NCBI GenBank assembly: GCA_010672185.1 | Contig: JAAHHL010000381.1 | Coordinates: 1-6,764 of the forward strand | From: Caldora sp. SIO3E6 | GTDB lineage: Bacteria; Cyanobacteriota; Cyanobacteriia; Cyanobacteriales; Coleofasciculaceae | Length of the DNA: 6,764 nt | Direction: 5' to 3' | Shown here: positions 1 to 6,256 of the stretch, piece after piece | Layout of the letters: every line of letters begins with the position of its first letter | Numbering within the stretch: position 1 is the stretch's first letter | Program-made: the position numbers and the translations under genes | Notes under the pieces: model-generated | Databases searched by the model: none | The model's input: the letters and a program-made list of their open reading frames with translations, nothing else | What the model was told of the DNA's origin: nothing

Positions 1-602
1 TGGAGGAGCGGAGGAAGAAGAGAGAACTGATAATTTTTGGATACAACGCTCAATAAATCCCACCCAAAATTTCGTTCACCCCATTTGCCAGATAAGGTAT
101 TTTTGATAAAACCATCACCTGTCAATGTCCACTTTTGGTCTGTAGGTGAACCATTATCTCTATTCAAACCAGAGGATTCGCAATCCCATAGTAACAACTG
201 AGAACCATTAGCTGTGCCTGGAGCACCAGATACATCAATGCATTTGCCAGATAAGGTATTTTTGATAAAACCGTCACCTGTCAATGTCCACTTTTGGTCT
301 GTAGGTGAACCATTATCTCTATTTAAACCAGAGGATTCGCAATCCCAGAGTAGCAACTGAGAACCATTAGCTGTGCCTGGAGCACCAGATACATCAATAC
401 ATTTGCCAGATAATGTATTTTTAATGAATGAGCCACCTTGAGGTGCAGTAGGAGAGCAAGGCATTTTTTCACCAGGCTGTTTCATAAAGATCTGCTGATA
501 GGCGTTGCAATCTCGGGCAAAAACCATGCCATTCAACCATTGATTGTCACCATCCAGGGTGCCAAGAAAGCCCAGTATGACATTCGGCTGTTGGAGACGC
601 AC
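1..602 (-). pseudogene. Ricin B-type lectin tail of the phospholipase gene, out of frame and cut by the window edge
   Basis: In the frame two bases away from the phospholipase frame, 200 codons stay open from just after the 5-bp duplication to the window edge. The first part (VRLQQPNVILGFLGTLDGDN and on to about residue 58 of the tail) joins smoothly to the end of the in-frame protein. Then come two identical 53-residue units with GKCIDVSG, LLLWDC and DQKW motifs, typical of ricin-type beta-trefoil lectin repeats that bind carbohydrate. A third unit begins (FIKNTLSGK) and breaks off, followed by about 27 residues with no lectin features. It has no start of its own, so it is best read as the detached 3' part of the upstream gene. 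It would give a protein of about 700 residues or more that targets the enzyme to a glycan. If the duplication is a sequencing error, the whole of 1-2092 is one intact gene. Confidence 0.7.
82..426 (-). repeat. 159-bp tandem repeat encoding ricin-type lectin units
   Basis: Two complete units (91-249 and 250-408) have a period of exactly 159 bp, i.e. 53 codons. I count five differences between them (about 97% identity), all synonymous: TGT/TGC, CTA/TTA, CTC/CTA, TTA/TTG and GAC/GAT. The start of the next unit (FIKNTLSGK) appears at both ends, again differing only at third positions. Similarity stops sharply at about position 82. Such close copies can collapse or expand in assembly, so the true copy number may differ. 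Confidence 0.88.
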
Positions 603-2092
603 AGAACAGAACTTCCTAGATCGCTGAGTAAACGATTCACTTCACTTTGACCCAGCAAGATCAGTTTACTCATAACGATCGTGTTGTAAGCCGCAGGCAC
701 CACATTGGGATTGAAGTATTCCGTATCGTTCATCTTCAGGTAATCGGTCTCGAAGCGCTGTAAGTTGGTATTTTCCCCTGCTCCGCTGCCCAATACTTCA
801 TCGAAGTATGTGTCCGGGCTGGTGAGATATTTCTGCAGTTCCTGCTTGGTCATGCCGATCGCAGACTTCAGCAGCGTATTCAGCAGATCTTCCTTCAGTT
901 TACGGATCGGTTCTAGGAGAAAATCCGGCGTAATTGCGTCGATAATATCACTGATTACACCAGCAGTCAGACCAACAAAATCAGGAGCCCCTGACATCGA
1001 CAGCAAATGATCGGTGACATATCGTTGCAACACATCTTCAGCCCGCTGGGTATCTGGAGATCGGCTAGGGTTAAAAAACAATGCCTTTGCAACCTCATGG
1101 CTGACCCCAGGCCAAGCCCGAAGACCACTATCAATGTCATCCCGCCACGCTTCTTTATAGGTGATTTGAATCCCGTTAGCAGTGACGTAAGCAGCTTTTT
1201 CAGCTAGGATGGCCAATCGGCTACAGCTAAAGTCAAGGGGTTTACAGGCATTGGCACGGCGATCGTAGTCCGCTTTTTTGGCGTAGTAGGCATCAATATC
1301 GCGCTGAAGATCAGCCCGCAGGGTCGAATAAATCCGAGGAATGGAAAAGTCTGTGCCACCACCCCCAGCCCGCAGCAACTCACTATCCAGAAACGTCTCT
1401 GGTCGAGCATCGATCATATTTTGGTAAATAAAATCTTTGACCCCATCAATGCTGGCATTAAAAAAATTGGCATCCAGGGCACGGGTATCTAGACGTTTAT
1501 CGATAGAGCCCTCTACGACAATATGCTTCACCGCATTGGCAGGCCCTGCAGGTGGTGTAATAGCAAAAGACCCGCCTGAGAAATGATTGACAAAGGTATG
1601 ACCGTACATATCCCCTGCTGCATGGGTGAGGTAGCCCACCGTAAATGTCCGAACTGCTGCAGTATTAGTGACATTTGCGCGGTTCCACAGGTAGGTCAGC
1701 CAAGCATCCGACCCCCCAGCAATCCCTGTCTCCGAGGATGATGGGTGGATCACCTGCTGCCCGGTTAAAATATCGGGATAGGCATCAGGCCCCAAAATTC
1801 CAGCACGGTATTGCGGTGCATGGCTCCGGAGGGCAGCAAGAATACTGGAATCGACTTGGTAGGTGCCGACTTCTCCAATAATTTGCCCGTTTTCATAGTC
1901 CACGCGGGAAATGGTGACTTTACCGTCATCCAAGGCATCATCAAGAGCCTGTTTGCCTAGGTAGACGTGGGTGGTTGGCTTCCAAGCCCAAACTTCCCTA
2001 GGATGCCATACCAAACTGAGGTAAATAATGATGAAGATTCTGAAATTACAGAGTTTCAGCCAGTGTCGAAGAGAAGGAAACATTGGTGACAT
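533..2092 (-). CDS. Secreted zinc-dependent phospholipase C-like protein, frameshifted near its C-terminal side
   Basis: Family: zinc-dependent phospholipase C (B. cereus PLC / S1-P1 type fold), expected to hydrolyse phosphodiester bonds of phospholipids outside the cytoplasm. Residues 1-36 look like a signal peptide (basic start, hydrophobic 18-29, VWA just before the cut), leaving Trp37 as mature residue 1, as in B. cereus PLC where Trp1 binds zinc. Candidate ligands in order are W37, H42, D103, H116, H157 and D161 (HAAGD), H165 or H170, and H190 and E194 (HIVVE), matching the family's pattern of nine ligands. Residues after about 250 are not assigned. The last 24 residues (496-519) are out of frame: removing one copy of a 5-bp duplication continues the protein into a ricin-type tail. 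The chosen ATG has a weak GAGG about 11 nt upstream; Met4 is an alternative start. No partner gene is adjacent. Substrate preference is unknown. The fold assignment is fairly secure; true lipase activity is inference. Confidence 0.82.
   Translation of the reverse strand: MSPMFPSLRHWLKLCNFRIFIIIYLSLVWHPREVWAWKPTTHVYLGKQALDDALDDGKVTISRVDYENGQIIGEVGTYQVDSSILAALRSHAPQYRAGILGPDAYPDILTGQQVIHPSSSETGIAGGSDAWLTYLWNRANVTNTAAVRTFTVGYLTHAAGDMYGHTFVNHFSGGSFAITPPAGPANAVKHIVVEGSIDKRLDTRALDANFFNASIDGVKDFIYQNMIDARPETFLDSELLRAGGGGTDFSIPRIYSTLRADLQRDIDAYYAKKADYDRRANACKPLDFSCSRLAILAEKAAYVTANGIQITYKEAWRDDIDSGLRAWPGVSHEVAKALFFNPSRSPDTQRAEDVLQRYVTDHLLSMSGAPDFVGLTAGVISDIIDAITPDFLLEPIRKLKEDLLNTLLKSAIGMTKQELQKYLTSPDTYFDEVLGSGAGENTNLQRFETDYLKMNDTEYFNPNVVPAAYNTIVMSKLILLGQSEVNRLLSDLGSSVLCVSNSRMSYWAFLAPWMVTING
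601..612. repeat. 5-bp tandem duplication causing the frameshift
   Basis: The + strand reads AC-AGAAC-AGAAC, a period-5 tract 12 bases long (GTTCT GTTCT on the coding strand). Deleting one unit makes the reading GSS-VRLQQP and opens the frame continuously from the phospholipase to the lectin tail. It looks like a replication-slippage product, or an assembly or read error. Confidence 0.75.
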
Positions 2093-2406
2093 GCTAATTA
2101 GAACCTCACTGTCCGCTCAATCCCTATAGTGTACCGTTAGTGCAGCTACATCTTCATCCATCGGATGCTGATGGAATATTTTGCCCAGATGCAGCCTGAG
2201 AGGTGAATCCTTCAAAGGCGATTAGCGCGATTCAGATCAAATGACAGACAATTATCAACCAGGAGACTGAAAGTGCTGGCAGAGCAATGGCACTACATTA
2301 TCAAACCACCGCAGTTGTGCCCCGCTCCAGGCATTAGTTTTACTAGTTGCTAACATAGCCATATATGGGAGTTGACAAAATGCACGACATTTTAACTTGT
2401 CACCAT
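2093..2406. other. Intergenic stretch with no supported gene
   Basis: About 310 bp lie between the aminotransferase end and the phospholipase start; this must hold the phospholipase promoter, but I see no convincing -35/-10 pair. Two short open frames exist. One is a 26-codon + strand frame at 2273-2353 that starts with GTG and has AGGAG seven bases upstream. The other is a 35-codon minus-strand frame at 2255-2362 that starts with ATG. Neither resembles a family I recognise, so neither is called as a gene. Confidence 0.5.
2373..2402 (-). terminator. Weak hairpin downstream of the aminotransferase gene
   Basis: On the transcribed strand AAAATG pairs with CATTTT around the loop TCGTG, and TGAC/GTCA extend the stem across a 5-nt bulge. 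It lies about 20 bp after the stop codon, a natural place for a terminator. The stem is AT-rich and no T-run follows, so it is at best a weak or Rho-assisted end or an mRNA-stabilising structure. Confidence 0.2.
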
Positions 2407-2434
2407 TGCCTAATACCTACTACCTAACACCTAC
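2407..2434 (-). repeat. TTAGGTN heptad repeats forming the end of the aminotransferase gene
   Basis: Four 7-bp units read on the coding strand as GTAGGTG, TTAGGTA, GTAGGTA and TTAGGCA. The stop codon TAG and the final Gly-Arg-Cys codons lie inside the array, so the repeat has become the 3' end of the gene. The same unit type recurs at 5205-5239 on the other strand and after the ATPase gene. Confidence 0.75.
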
Positions 2435-3596
2435 CAACTATTGCATCTAAACCTTTGACTAACCTCTCCATACCCTCCGCTGCTGTCTCCTGTTGCAGTG
2501 CCCCATAAGCAACTCGCAAATAACAGCCATCATCCATGCCAAAAGTATTACCGGGAATCACTGCTACCTGATATTCTTGAATCAATCGCTCTGCCAATTC
2601 AAAAGCACCTAAGGTAGTCTGAACCTTGAGCAAAAAATAGAAGGCACCATCAGCAGGAGCAATCCTACATATGTCTTGGAGACGGTTGAGGGAGTTGAGG
2701 GCTAGTTCTCGTACAGTCGCGATCGCACTGATATGCTTTTGGTAGTAGTCGGCTCCTGCCTTGAGGGCTCCTAAGGCTGCATATTGGGAAACTACTGGAG
2801 GACAAATCAGAATTGTATCCTGAACTTTCTTCACTGCCCCCAGTAAGTGTTGGGGAATTACCATATACCCAATGCGCCAACTGGCAAAACCATAAGCTTT
2901 GGAAAGGGAGTAGAGGGAAATCGTATACTCGCTACTTTGAGAAAAAGCTCCTGGTGAAATGTGCTTTACCCCGTTGTAGGTAAAATACTCATAGGCTTCA
3001 TCACTAATATGGTAAATACCGCGATCGCGACAGATGCGATTAACTTCCCGCAATGCTTCTTCAGAATAGACAGCTCCCGTGGGATTATTAGGAGAAATTG
3101 TCACTACAGCCCTAGTTTTCTCCGTAATTGCTTGGGCAATTGCTTCTGGGCGTAGCTGGTAATTCTCATCCGTTGCCACTAGCACCGGGCGACAACTGGC
3201 CATCGTAATCGCCATTTCATGGTTGAAATAATAAGGCACTTGGATAATAATTTCATCCCCGGGATTAGTGATGGCGAGAACCGCATTTATGAAAGCCATA
3301 TTGCTTCCTGCTGTTACCATGATGCAGCTTTCCCCATTGCTCTTGATGCCATTAAAGCTTTGTAGTTTTGCCTCAATTGCTGACAACAAGGGAGCAATTC
3401 CCTGAACTGATTGGTACTTGTGATTCTGCAAATCCTTCAGGAATTCCGGCAAAAGCGCGATCGCTTCTGGGGGTGGACCATAATAAACCACACCTTGTCC
3501 TAAAGAAATCGTGCCAGGGGTGCGGTGAATTAGTTCTCCAATGATGGGAATTATCGGTGATTGTACACCTTGCATACGAGAAGTTAAATTTGCCAT
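2424..3596 (-). CDS. Class I PLP-dependent aminotransferase
   Basis: A cytoplasmic fold-type I transaminase that moves an amino group between an amino acid and a 2-oxo acid. It has 390 residues, normal for the family. Key residues in order are Asn171 in NNPTG, Asp199 and Tyr202 in DEAY, Lys233 in SLSKAYGF (the Schiff-base lysine), Arg241 in WRIGY, and Arg361 in YLRVAYG, which should bind the substrate carboxylate. All are present, so the enzyme looks active. The ATG used is one base after the stop of the radical SAM gene, implying co-transcription and probably coupled translation. An in-frame TTG ten codons earlier would overlap that gene and lacks support; AAGGAG lies 16 nt before the ATG, too far for a strong site. 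The extreme C-terminus is encoded by a heptad repeat. Aspartate, aromatic and branched-chain specificities cannot be told apart by eye; the gene pairing suggests a dedicated biosynthetic role, which is inference. Confidence 0.93.
   Translation of the reverse strand: MANLTSRMQGVQSPIIPIIGELIHRTPGTISLGQGVVYYGPPPEAIALLPEFLKDLQNHKYQSVQGIAPLLSAIEAKLQSFNGIKSNGESCIMVTAGSNMAFINAVLAITNPGDEIIIQVPYYFNHEMAITMASCRPVLVATDENYQLRPEAIAQAITEKTRAVVTISPNNPTGAVYSEEALREVNRICRDRGIYHISDEAYEYFTYNGVKHISPGAFSQSSEYTISLYSLSKAYGFASWRIGYMVIPQHLLGAVKKVQDTILICPPVVSQYAALGALKAGADYYQKHISAIATVRELALNSLNRLQDICRIAPADGAFYFLLKVQTTLGAFELAERLIQEYQVAVIPGNTFGMDDGCYLRVAYGALQQETAAEGMERLVKGLDAIVGRC
2719..2726. other. HIP1 palindrome
   Basis: Exact GCGATCGC, the highly iterated palindrome of cyanobacterial genomes, inside the aminotransferase gene. 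Confidence 0.85.
3021..3028. other. HIP1 palindrome
   Basis: Exact GCGATCGC within the aminotransferase gene, near the codons for DRGIYH. Confidence 0.85.
3457..3464. other. HIP1 palindrome
   Basis: Exact GCGATCGC in the 5' part of the aminotransferase gene, the third copy in that gene. Confidence 0.85.
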
Positions 3597-3597
3597 A

Positions 3598-5193
3598 TTA
3601 ATAAACACTAAGCTCCTTGAGTGCAACTGATTCAGATTTAGCCTTCATCTTGGCTTCTGCAAATTCTGCCAGTTGAGCTTCAATTTCTTCCCGTACAATT
3701 TGGCGGTACTCGATAAAATGCTCCAGGTGAGCACAATTGGTGATATAGTAAAGGAATAACTTAGGGTTGTATCTGATGATTAATAAAAGTTGATGCCAAA
3801 ATTGGAAGCGTGTCTTGCGCTTAATCCCTTCTCGCCAACAAATAATCAATAGTGCCCGCAGTTCTCGTAATTCCAGCATCCGAAACTTCTTTTTGTGGGG
3901 CTTTGGTTTCATTGCCAGGAGGTGTCGATAAACTCTGCCTAGGTAACGCTCTGGTTCATATAATTCCCAAAAACAACGGACATATTCTTTCGCTAATTCT
4001 TCTATAGGGCGGCTAGGGATAAAATTGGTTAGGGTTGTTTGATTGCCTGTTGCCTCATTTTGCTCTTCTCCCTCTAGTAAACGCCCCTCTTTTTTCAATC
4101 GCTCCCACAATGCTGTATTCGGTAAAGCTTGAAGCATACTAAACATAGCGAAGGGAATAGCAGTTGCTTCTACAAAATTAATAATGCGCTCTCCTGCTCC
4201 TGGTTTTTCCCCATCAAAGCCAATAATAAAACCAGCCATAACTCGCAAACCGGTCTGATTGATTTTTTGGACAGCCTCAAGGAGAGAGTTGCGGGTGTTT
4301 TGGTGTTTTTTGGTTAGGGTTAAGCTATCTGTGTCTGGAGTCTCAATGCCGAGAAAAACAGCGGAAAAGTTAGCAGCAATCATTAAATCTAACAATTCTT
4401 GGTCTTCTGCCAGATTTACCGAAGCTTCCGTAACTAGGCTGAAAGGATAGCCACGTTTTTCCATCCAGGGGGCAAGTTCCTGGAGTAGCAGCTTAACATT
4501 GCGCTTATTGCCAATAAAGTTATCATCGACTACAAATACGCTACGGTGCCAGCCTAAATCGTAGAGAGTTTGCAACTCAGCTAAAAGTTGTGCTGGAGTT
4601 TTGGTACGGGGTTTGCGTCCATATAACACAATAATGTCACAGAATTCGCATTGGAAAGGACAGCCACGGGAAAACTGCACCGACATATCAGTGTAAGCAT
4701 TCAAATCCAACAAATCGTAGCGAGGAATTGGTGTTTTGGTAACATCAGGCTTCTCTCCATTTGCCCTCAATACTCCTGAAGTTTCACCCCTTTCTAAGGC
4801 CTCCACAAACAAAGGTAGAGTAATTTCTCCTTCATCCAAAATCAGAAAATCTACTCCAGCAACCGTTGCTTCTTCTGGAACAGAAGTAACATAAGGACCC
4901 CCTACTGCTACAATTTTACTCCTTTGCTTAGCTTCACGAATTAAATGCAATAAATCTGGTTTTTGAACAATCATACCAGAAACAATAACTAAATCTGCCC
5001 ATTCCCAGTCAGCTTCAGTTTCAGGTTGAACATTGCGATCCACTAAGCGAAATTCCCAAGTTTGGGGCAGGATGGCTGCTACGGTGATCAAGCCTAGAGG
5101 TGGTAGAGAAACTTTACACCCAATTAGTTCTATTGCTTTGTCAAAAGACCAAAAGGATTTGGGAAAAAGAGGATATAATAGTAGAACTCGCAT
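3598..5193 (-). CDS. B12-binding domain radical SAM protein, HpnP/DUF4070-like
   Basis: It has 531 residues in three parts: an N-terminal Rossmann-like cobalamin-binding domain (about 1-150, with GGPYVTS at 98-104 and DEGE at 120-123), a radical SAM barrel (about 165-370), and a DUF4070-type C-terminal region. Cys178, Cys182 and Cys185 (CPFQCEFC) form the CxxxCxxC site for the 4Fe-4S cluster that cleaves S-adenosylmethionine. VDDN at 222-225, GIETPD at 282-287 and GFIIGFD at 321-327 are typical barrel motifs. The cobalamin domain has no DxHxxG motif, as is common in this radical SAM class. This architecture is shared with hopanoid C-2 methylase HpnP, but cyanobacteria carry several paralogues and no hopanoid gene is nearby, so hopanoid methylation is only one possibility. 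A methylation or other radical step on a small molecule, working with the downstream aminotransferase, is the inference from context. No Shine-Dalgarno is visible before the ATG. Confidence 0.9.
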   Translation of the reverse strand: MRVLLLYPLFPKSFWSFDKAIELIGCKVSLPPLGLITVAAILPQTWEFRLVDRNVQPETEADWEWADLVIVSGMIVQKPDLLHLIREAKQRSKIVAVGGPYVTSVPEEATVAGVDFLILDEGEITLPLFVEALERGETSGVLRANGEKPDVTKTPIPRYDLLDLNAYTDMSVQFSRGCPFQCEFCDIIVLYGRKPRTKTPAQLLAELQTLYDLGWHRSVFVVDDNFIGNKRNVKLLLQELAPWMEKRGYPFSLVTEASVNLAEDQELLDLMIAANFSAVFLGIETPDTDSLTLTKKHQNTRNSLLEAVQKINQTGLRVMAGFIIGFDGEKPGAGERIINFVEATAIPFAMFSMLQALPNTALWERLKKEGRLLEGEEQNEATGNQTTLTNFIPSRPIEELAKEYVRCFWELYEPERYLGRVYRHLLAMKPKPHKKKFRMLELRELRALLIICWREGIKRKTRFQFWHQLLLIIRYNPKLFLYYITNCAHLEHFIEYRQIVREEIEAQLAEFAEAKMKAKSESVALKELSVY

Positions 5194-5204
5194 GTTTTGA
5201 GCTA

Positions 5205-5239
5205 AGAGGTATTAGGTCTTAGGTGCTAGGTATTAGGTT
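5205..5239 (+). repeat. TTAGGTN heptad repeats upstream of the radical SAM gene
   Basis: Five 7-bp units on the + strand: AGAGGTA, TTAGGTC, TTAGGTG, CTAGGTA and TTAGGTT. They sit in the predicted 5' leader of the radical SAM gene, about 12 bp from its start codon. Their orientation is opposite to the array that ends the aminotransferase gene, so the two-gene unit is bracketed by inverted heptads. Confidence 0.75.
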
Positions 5240-5298
5240 ATTTGGTAGCAAATTTGACTGGTGTTTTTAACTACAACAACCTTTTTTCAATCCGTTAG

Positions 5299-5327
5299 AT
5301 TTTATGACTGTTCGGCAGAATGTGCAA
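5299..5327 (-). promoter_or_regulatory. Candidate sigma-70 promoter for the radical SAM/aminotransferase unit
   Basis: On the minus strand TTGCAC (5327-5322) is followed after exactly 17 bases by TAAAAT (5304-5299), five of six matches to the -10 consensus; the -35 match is weak. Transcription would start near 5292, giving a leader of about 100 nt that contains the TTAGGTN heptads. I inferred it from spacing and sequence only. Confidence 0.4.
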
Positions 5328-5380
5328 GTATTATTACAATTACAAGATAATTTTAAGATTTCAAAGGCTATATGTGGGAA

Positions 5381-5408
5381 GGGAATTGGGAATTGGGAAT
5401 TGGGAATG
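5381..5408 (+). repeat. GGGAATT heptad repeat with G-quadruplex pattern
   Basis: Three perfect GGGAATT units plus GGGAATG, with an extra GGGAA just before. Four GGG tracts spaced by AATT (5381-5404) fit the G3+N1-7 quadruplex rule on the + strand, so the transcript of the flanking minus-strand genes would carry the C-rich side. It lies between the ATPase stop codon and the radical SAM promoter. Confidence 0.8.
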
Positions 5409-5414
5409 GAGAAA

Positions 5415-5435
5415 ATACCTAAAACTTAACACCTA
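5415..5435 (-). repeat. Degenerate TAGGTGT heptads directly after the ATPase stop codon
   Basis: Read on the coding strand, the bases right after TGA are TAGGTGT, TAAGTTT and TAGGTAT: three diverged units of the same kind as those at the end of the aminotransferase gene. No clear terminator hairpin is seen after the ATPase gene. Confidence 0.5.
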
Positions 5436-6176
5436 TCAAAGAATCTGACTCAAGAATTCTTTAGTTCTCTCATGCTGGGGATTGGTAAAAAACTCAGCAG
5501 GGGTTGCACTTTCGAGAATTACCCCCTGATCAGTAAAGTACATTTGATCGGCAACTTCACGAGCAAATCCCATTTCATGGGTGACTAACAGGCAAGTCAT
5601 ACCTTCTTCTGCTAGTTCACGGATAGTCAGTAACACTTCCTTTACTGTCTCAGGATCTAGAGCCGCTGTTACTTCATCAAACAGCATAACTTCTGGTGTC
5701 ATCGCTAACGATCGCGCGATCGCTACCCGTTGTTGTTGTCCCCCAGACAGTTCTCCTGGATAGTTCTTTTCCTTACCCTGAAGTCGTACCTTAGCCAGCA
5801 AGCCATAAGCACGTTCTTTGACTTCTTTAGGGTCTTGTTTCAGCACATGGATGGGAGCCATCATCACATTCTCCAAAGCTGTGCGGTGAGGAAAGAGGTT
5901 GTACTGCTGAAATACCATTGAGACCATCCGCCGCAGAGGTATTTTTTCCCGCTCAGTCCGGAGTTGGTGTACCTGAAATTCTCCCACACGGATTGAGCCA
6001 CTATTGATTGGTACTAGAGCATTGATACACCGCAAAATAGTCGATTTACCTGAACCAGATGGACCAATTATACAGACAACATCCCCTTTACCAACATCCA
6101 AAGAAATACCCTTCAAGACTTCAGTGTCACCAAAAGACTTATGTATATCGTAGATAGAAATTAAAGGGTCTGTCAT
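5436..6176 (-). CDS. Polar amino-acid ABC transporter ATP-binding protein (GlnQ/HisP type)
   Basis: The cytoplasmic ATPase subunit that drives uptake of a polar amino acid through the neighbouring permease. The 246 residues match the usual length of about 240-250. Visible parts are Walker A GPSGSGKST (38-46), Q-loop Gln90 in FQQYNLF, signature LSGGQQQ (143-149), Walker B VMLFDE (163-168), D-loop ALD (172-174) and switch His200 in VTHEM. All are intact, so it should be active. The stretch after Walker B reads DEVTAALDPE where DEPTSALDPE is more common, a tolerated variant. The permease gene lies upstream on the same strand, so the two are presumably co-transcribed, but the spacer is repeat DNA and no ribosome-binding site precedes the ATG (CAATAACAA-ATG). 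Whether the cargo is glutamine/glutamate, basic amino acids or another polar amino acid cannot be told from this subunit. Confidence 0.95.
   Translation of the reverse strand: MTDPLISIYDIHKSFGDTEVLKGISLDVGKGDVVCIIGPSGSGKSTILRCINALVPINSGSIRVGEFQVHQLRTEREKIPLRRMVSMVFQQYNLFPHRTALENVMMAPIHVLKQDPKEVKERAYGLLAKVRLQGKEKNYPGELSGGQQQRVAIARSLAMTPEVMLFDEVTAALDPETVKEVLLTIRELAEEGMTCLLVTHEMGFAREVADQMYFTDQGVILESATPAEFFTNPQHERTKEFLSQIL
5716..5723. other. HIP1 palindrome
   Basis: Exact GCGATCGC, overlapping the codons for the VAIARS segment just after the ABC signature motif. Confidence 0.85.
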
Positions 6177-6246
6177 TTGTTATTGGTTGTTTGTTATTTG
6201 TTATTGGTTGTTTGTTATTTGTCATTTATTATTTGTTGTTTGTTTG
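6177..6246. repeat. Degenerate TTGTTAT heptad array abutting the ATPase start codon
   Basis: Ten consecutive 7-bp units in perfect phase, mostly TTGTTAT with TGGTTGT, TTGTCAT, TTATTAT and TTGTTGT variants. On the coding strand this is (ATAACAA)n running straight into ATGACAG. One unit inside the array reads ATGACAA, so the start codon itself resembles a repeat unit. It fills the space where a Shine-Dalgarno sequence would be expected. Confidence 0.75.
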
Positions 6247-6256
6247 CAGATTATAA

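Noticed and set aside
438..650. Plus-strand 70-codon frame over the frameshift region
   Set aside because: It is antisense to the phospholipase/lectin gene, has no family resemblance, and is explained by the coding strand opposite.
2255..2362. Minus-strand 35-codon frame and an overlapping plus-strand 26-codon frame with an AGGAG
   Set aside because: Both are short, unrecognised and mutually overlapping; the AGGAG could be chance, and no conservation can be tested here.
2372..2400. Plus-strand TTGACA as a promoter
   Set aside because: No acceptable -10 follows at 16-18 bases, and it would drive antisense transcription into the aminotransferase gene.
3594..3626. TTG start giving a 400-residue aminotransferase
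   Set aside because: It would overlap the radical SAM gene by about 30 bases; the ATG ten codons later begins at the usual family N-terminus and sits one base after the upstream stop.
5326..5348. NtcA binding site upstream of the radical SAM gene
   Set aside because: The closest match is GTA and TAC separated by 10 bases instead of the 8 in the consensus GTAN8TAC.
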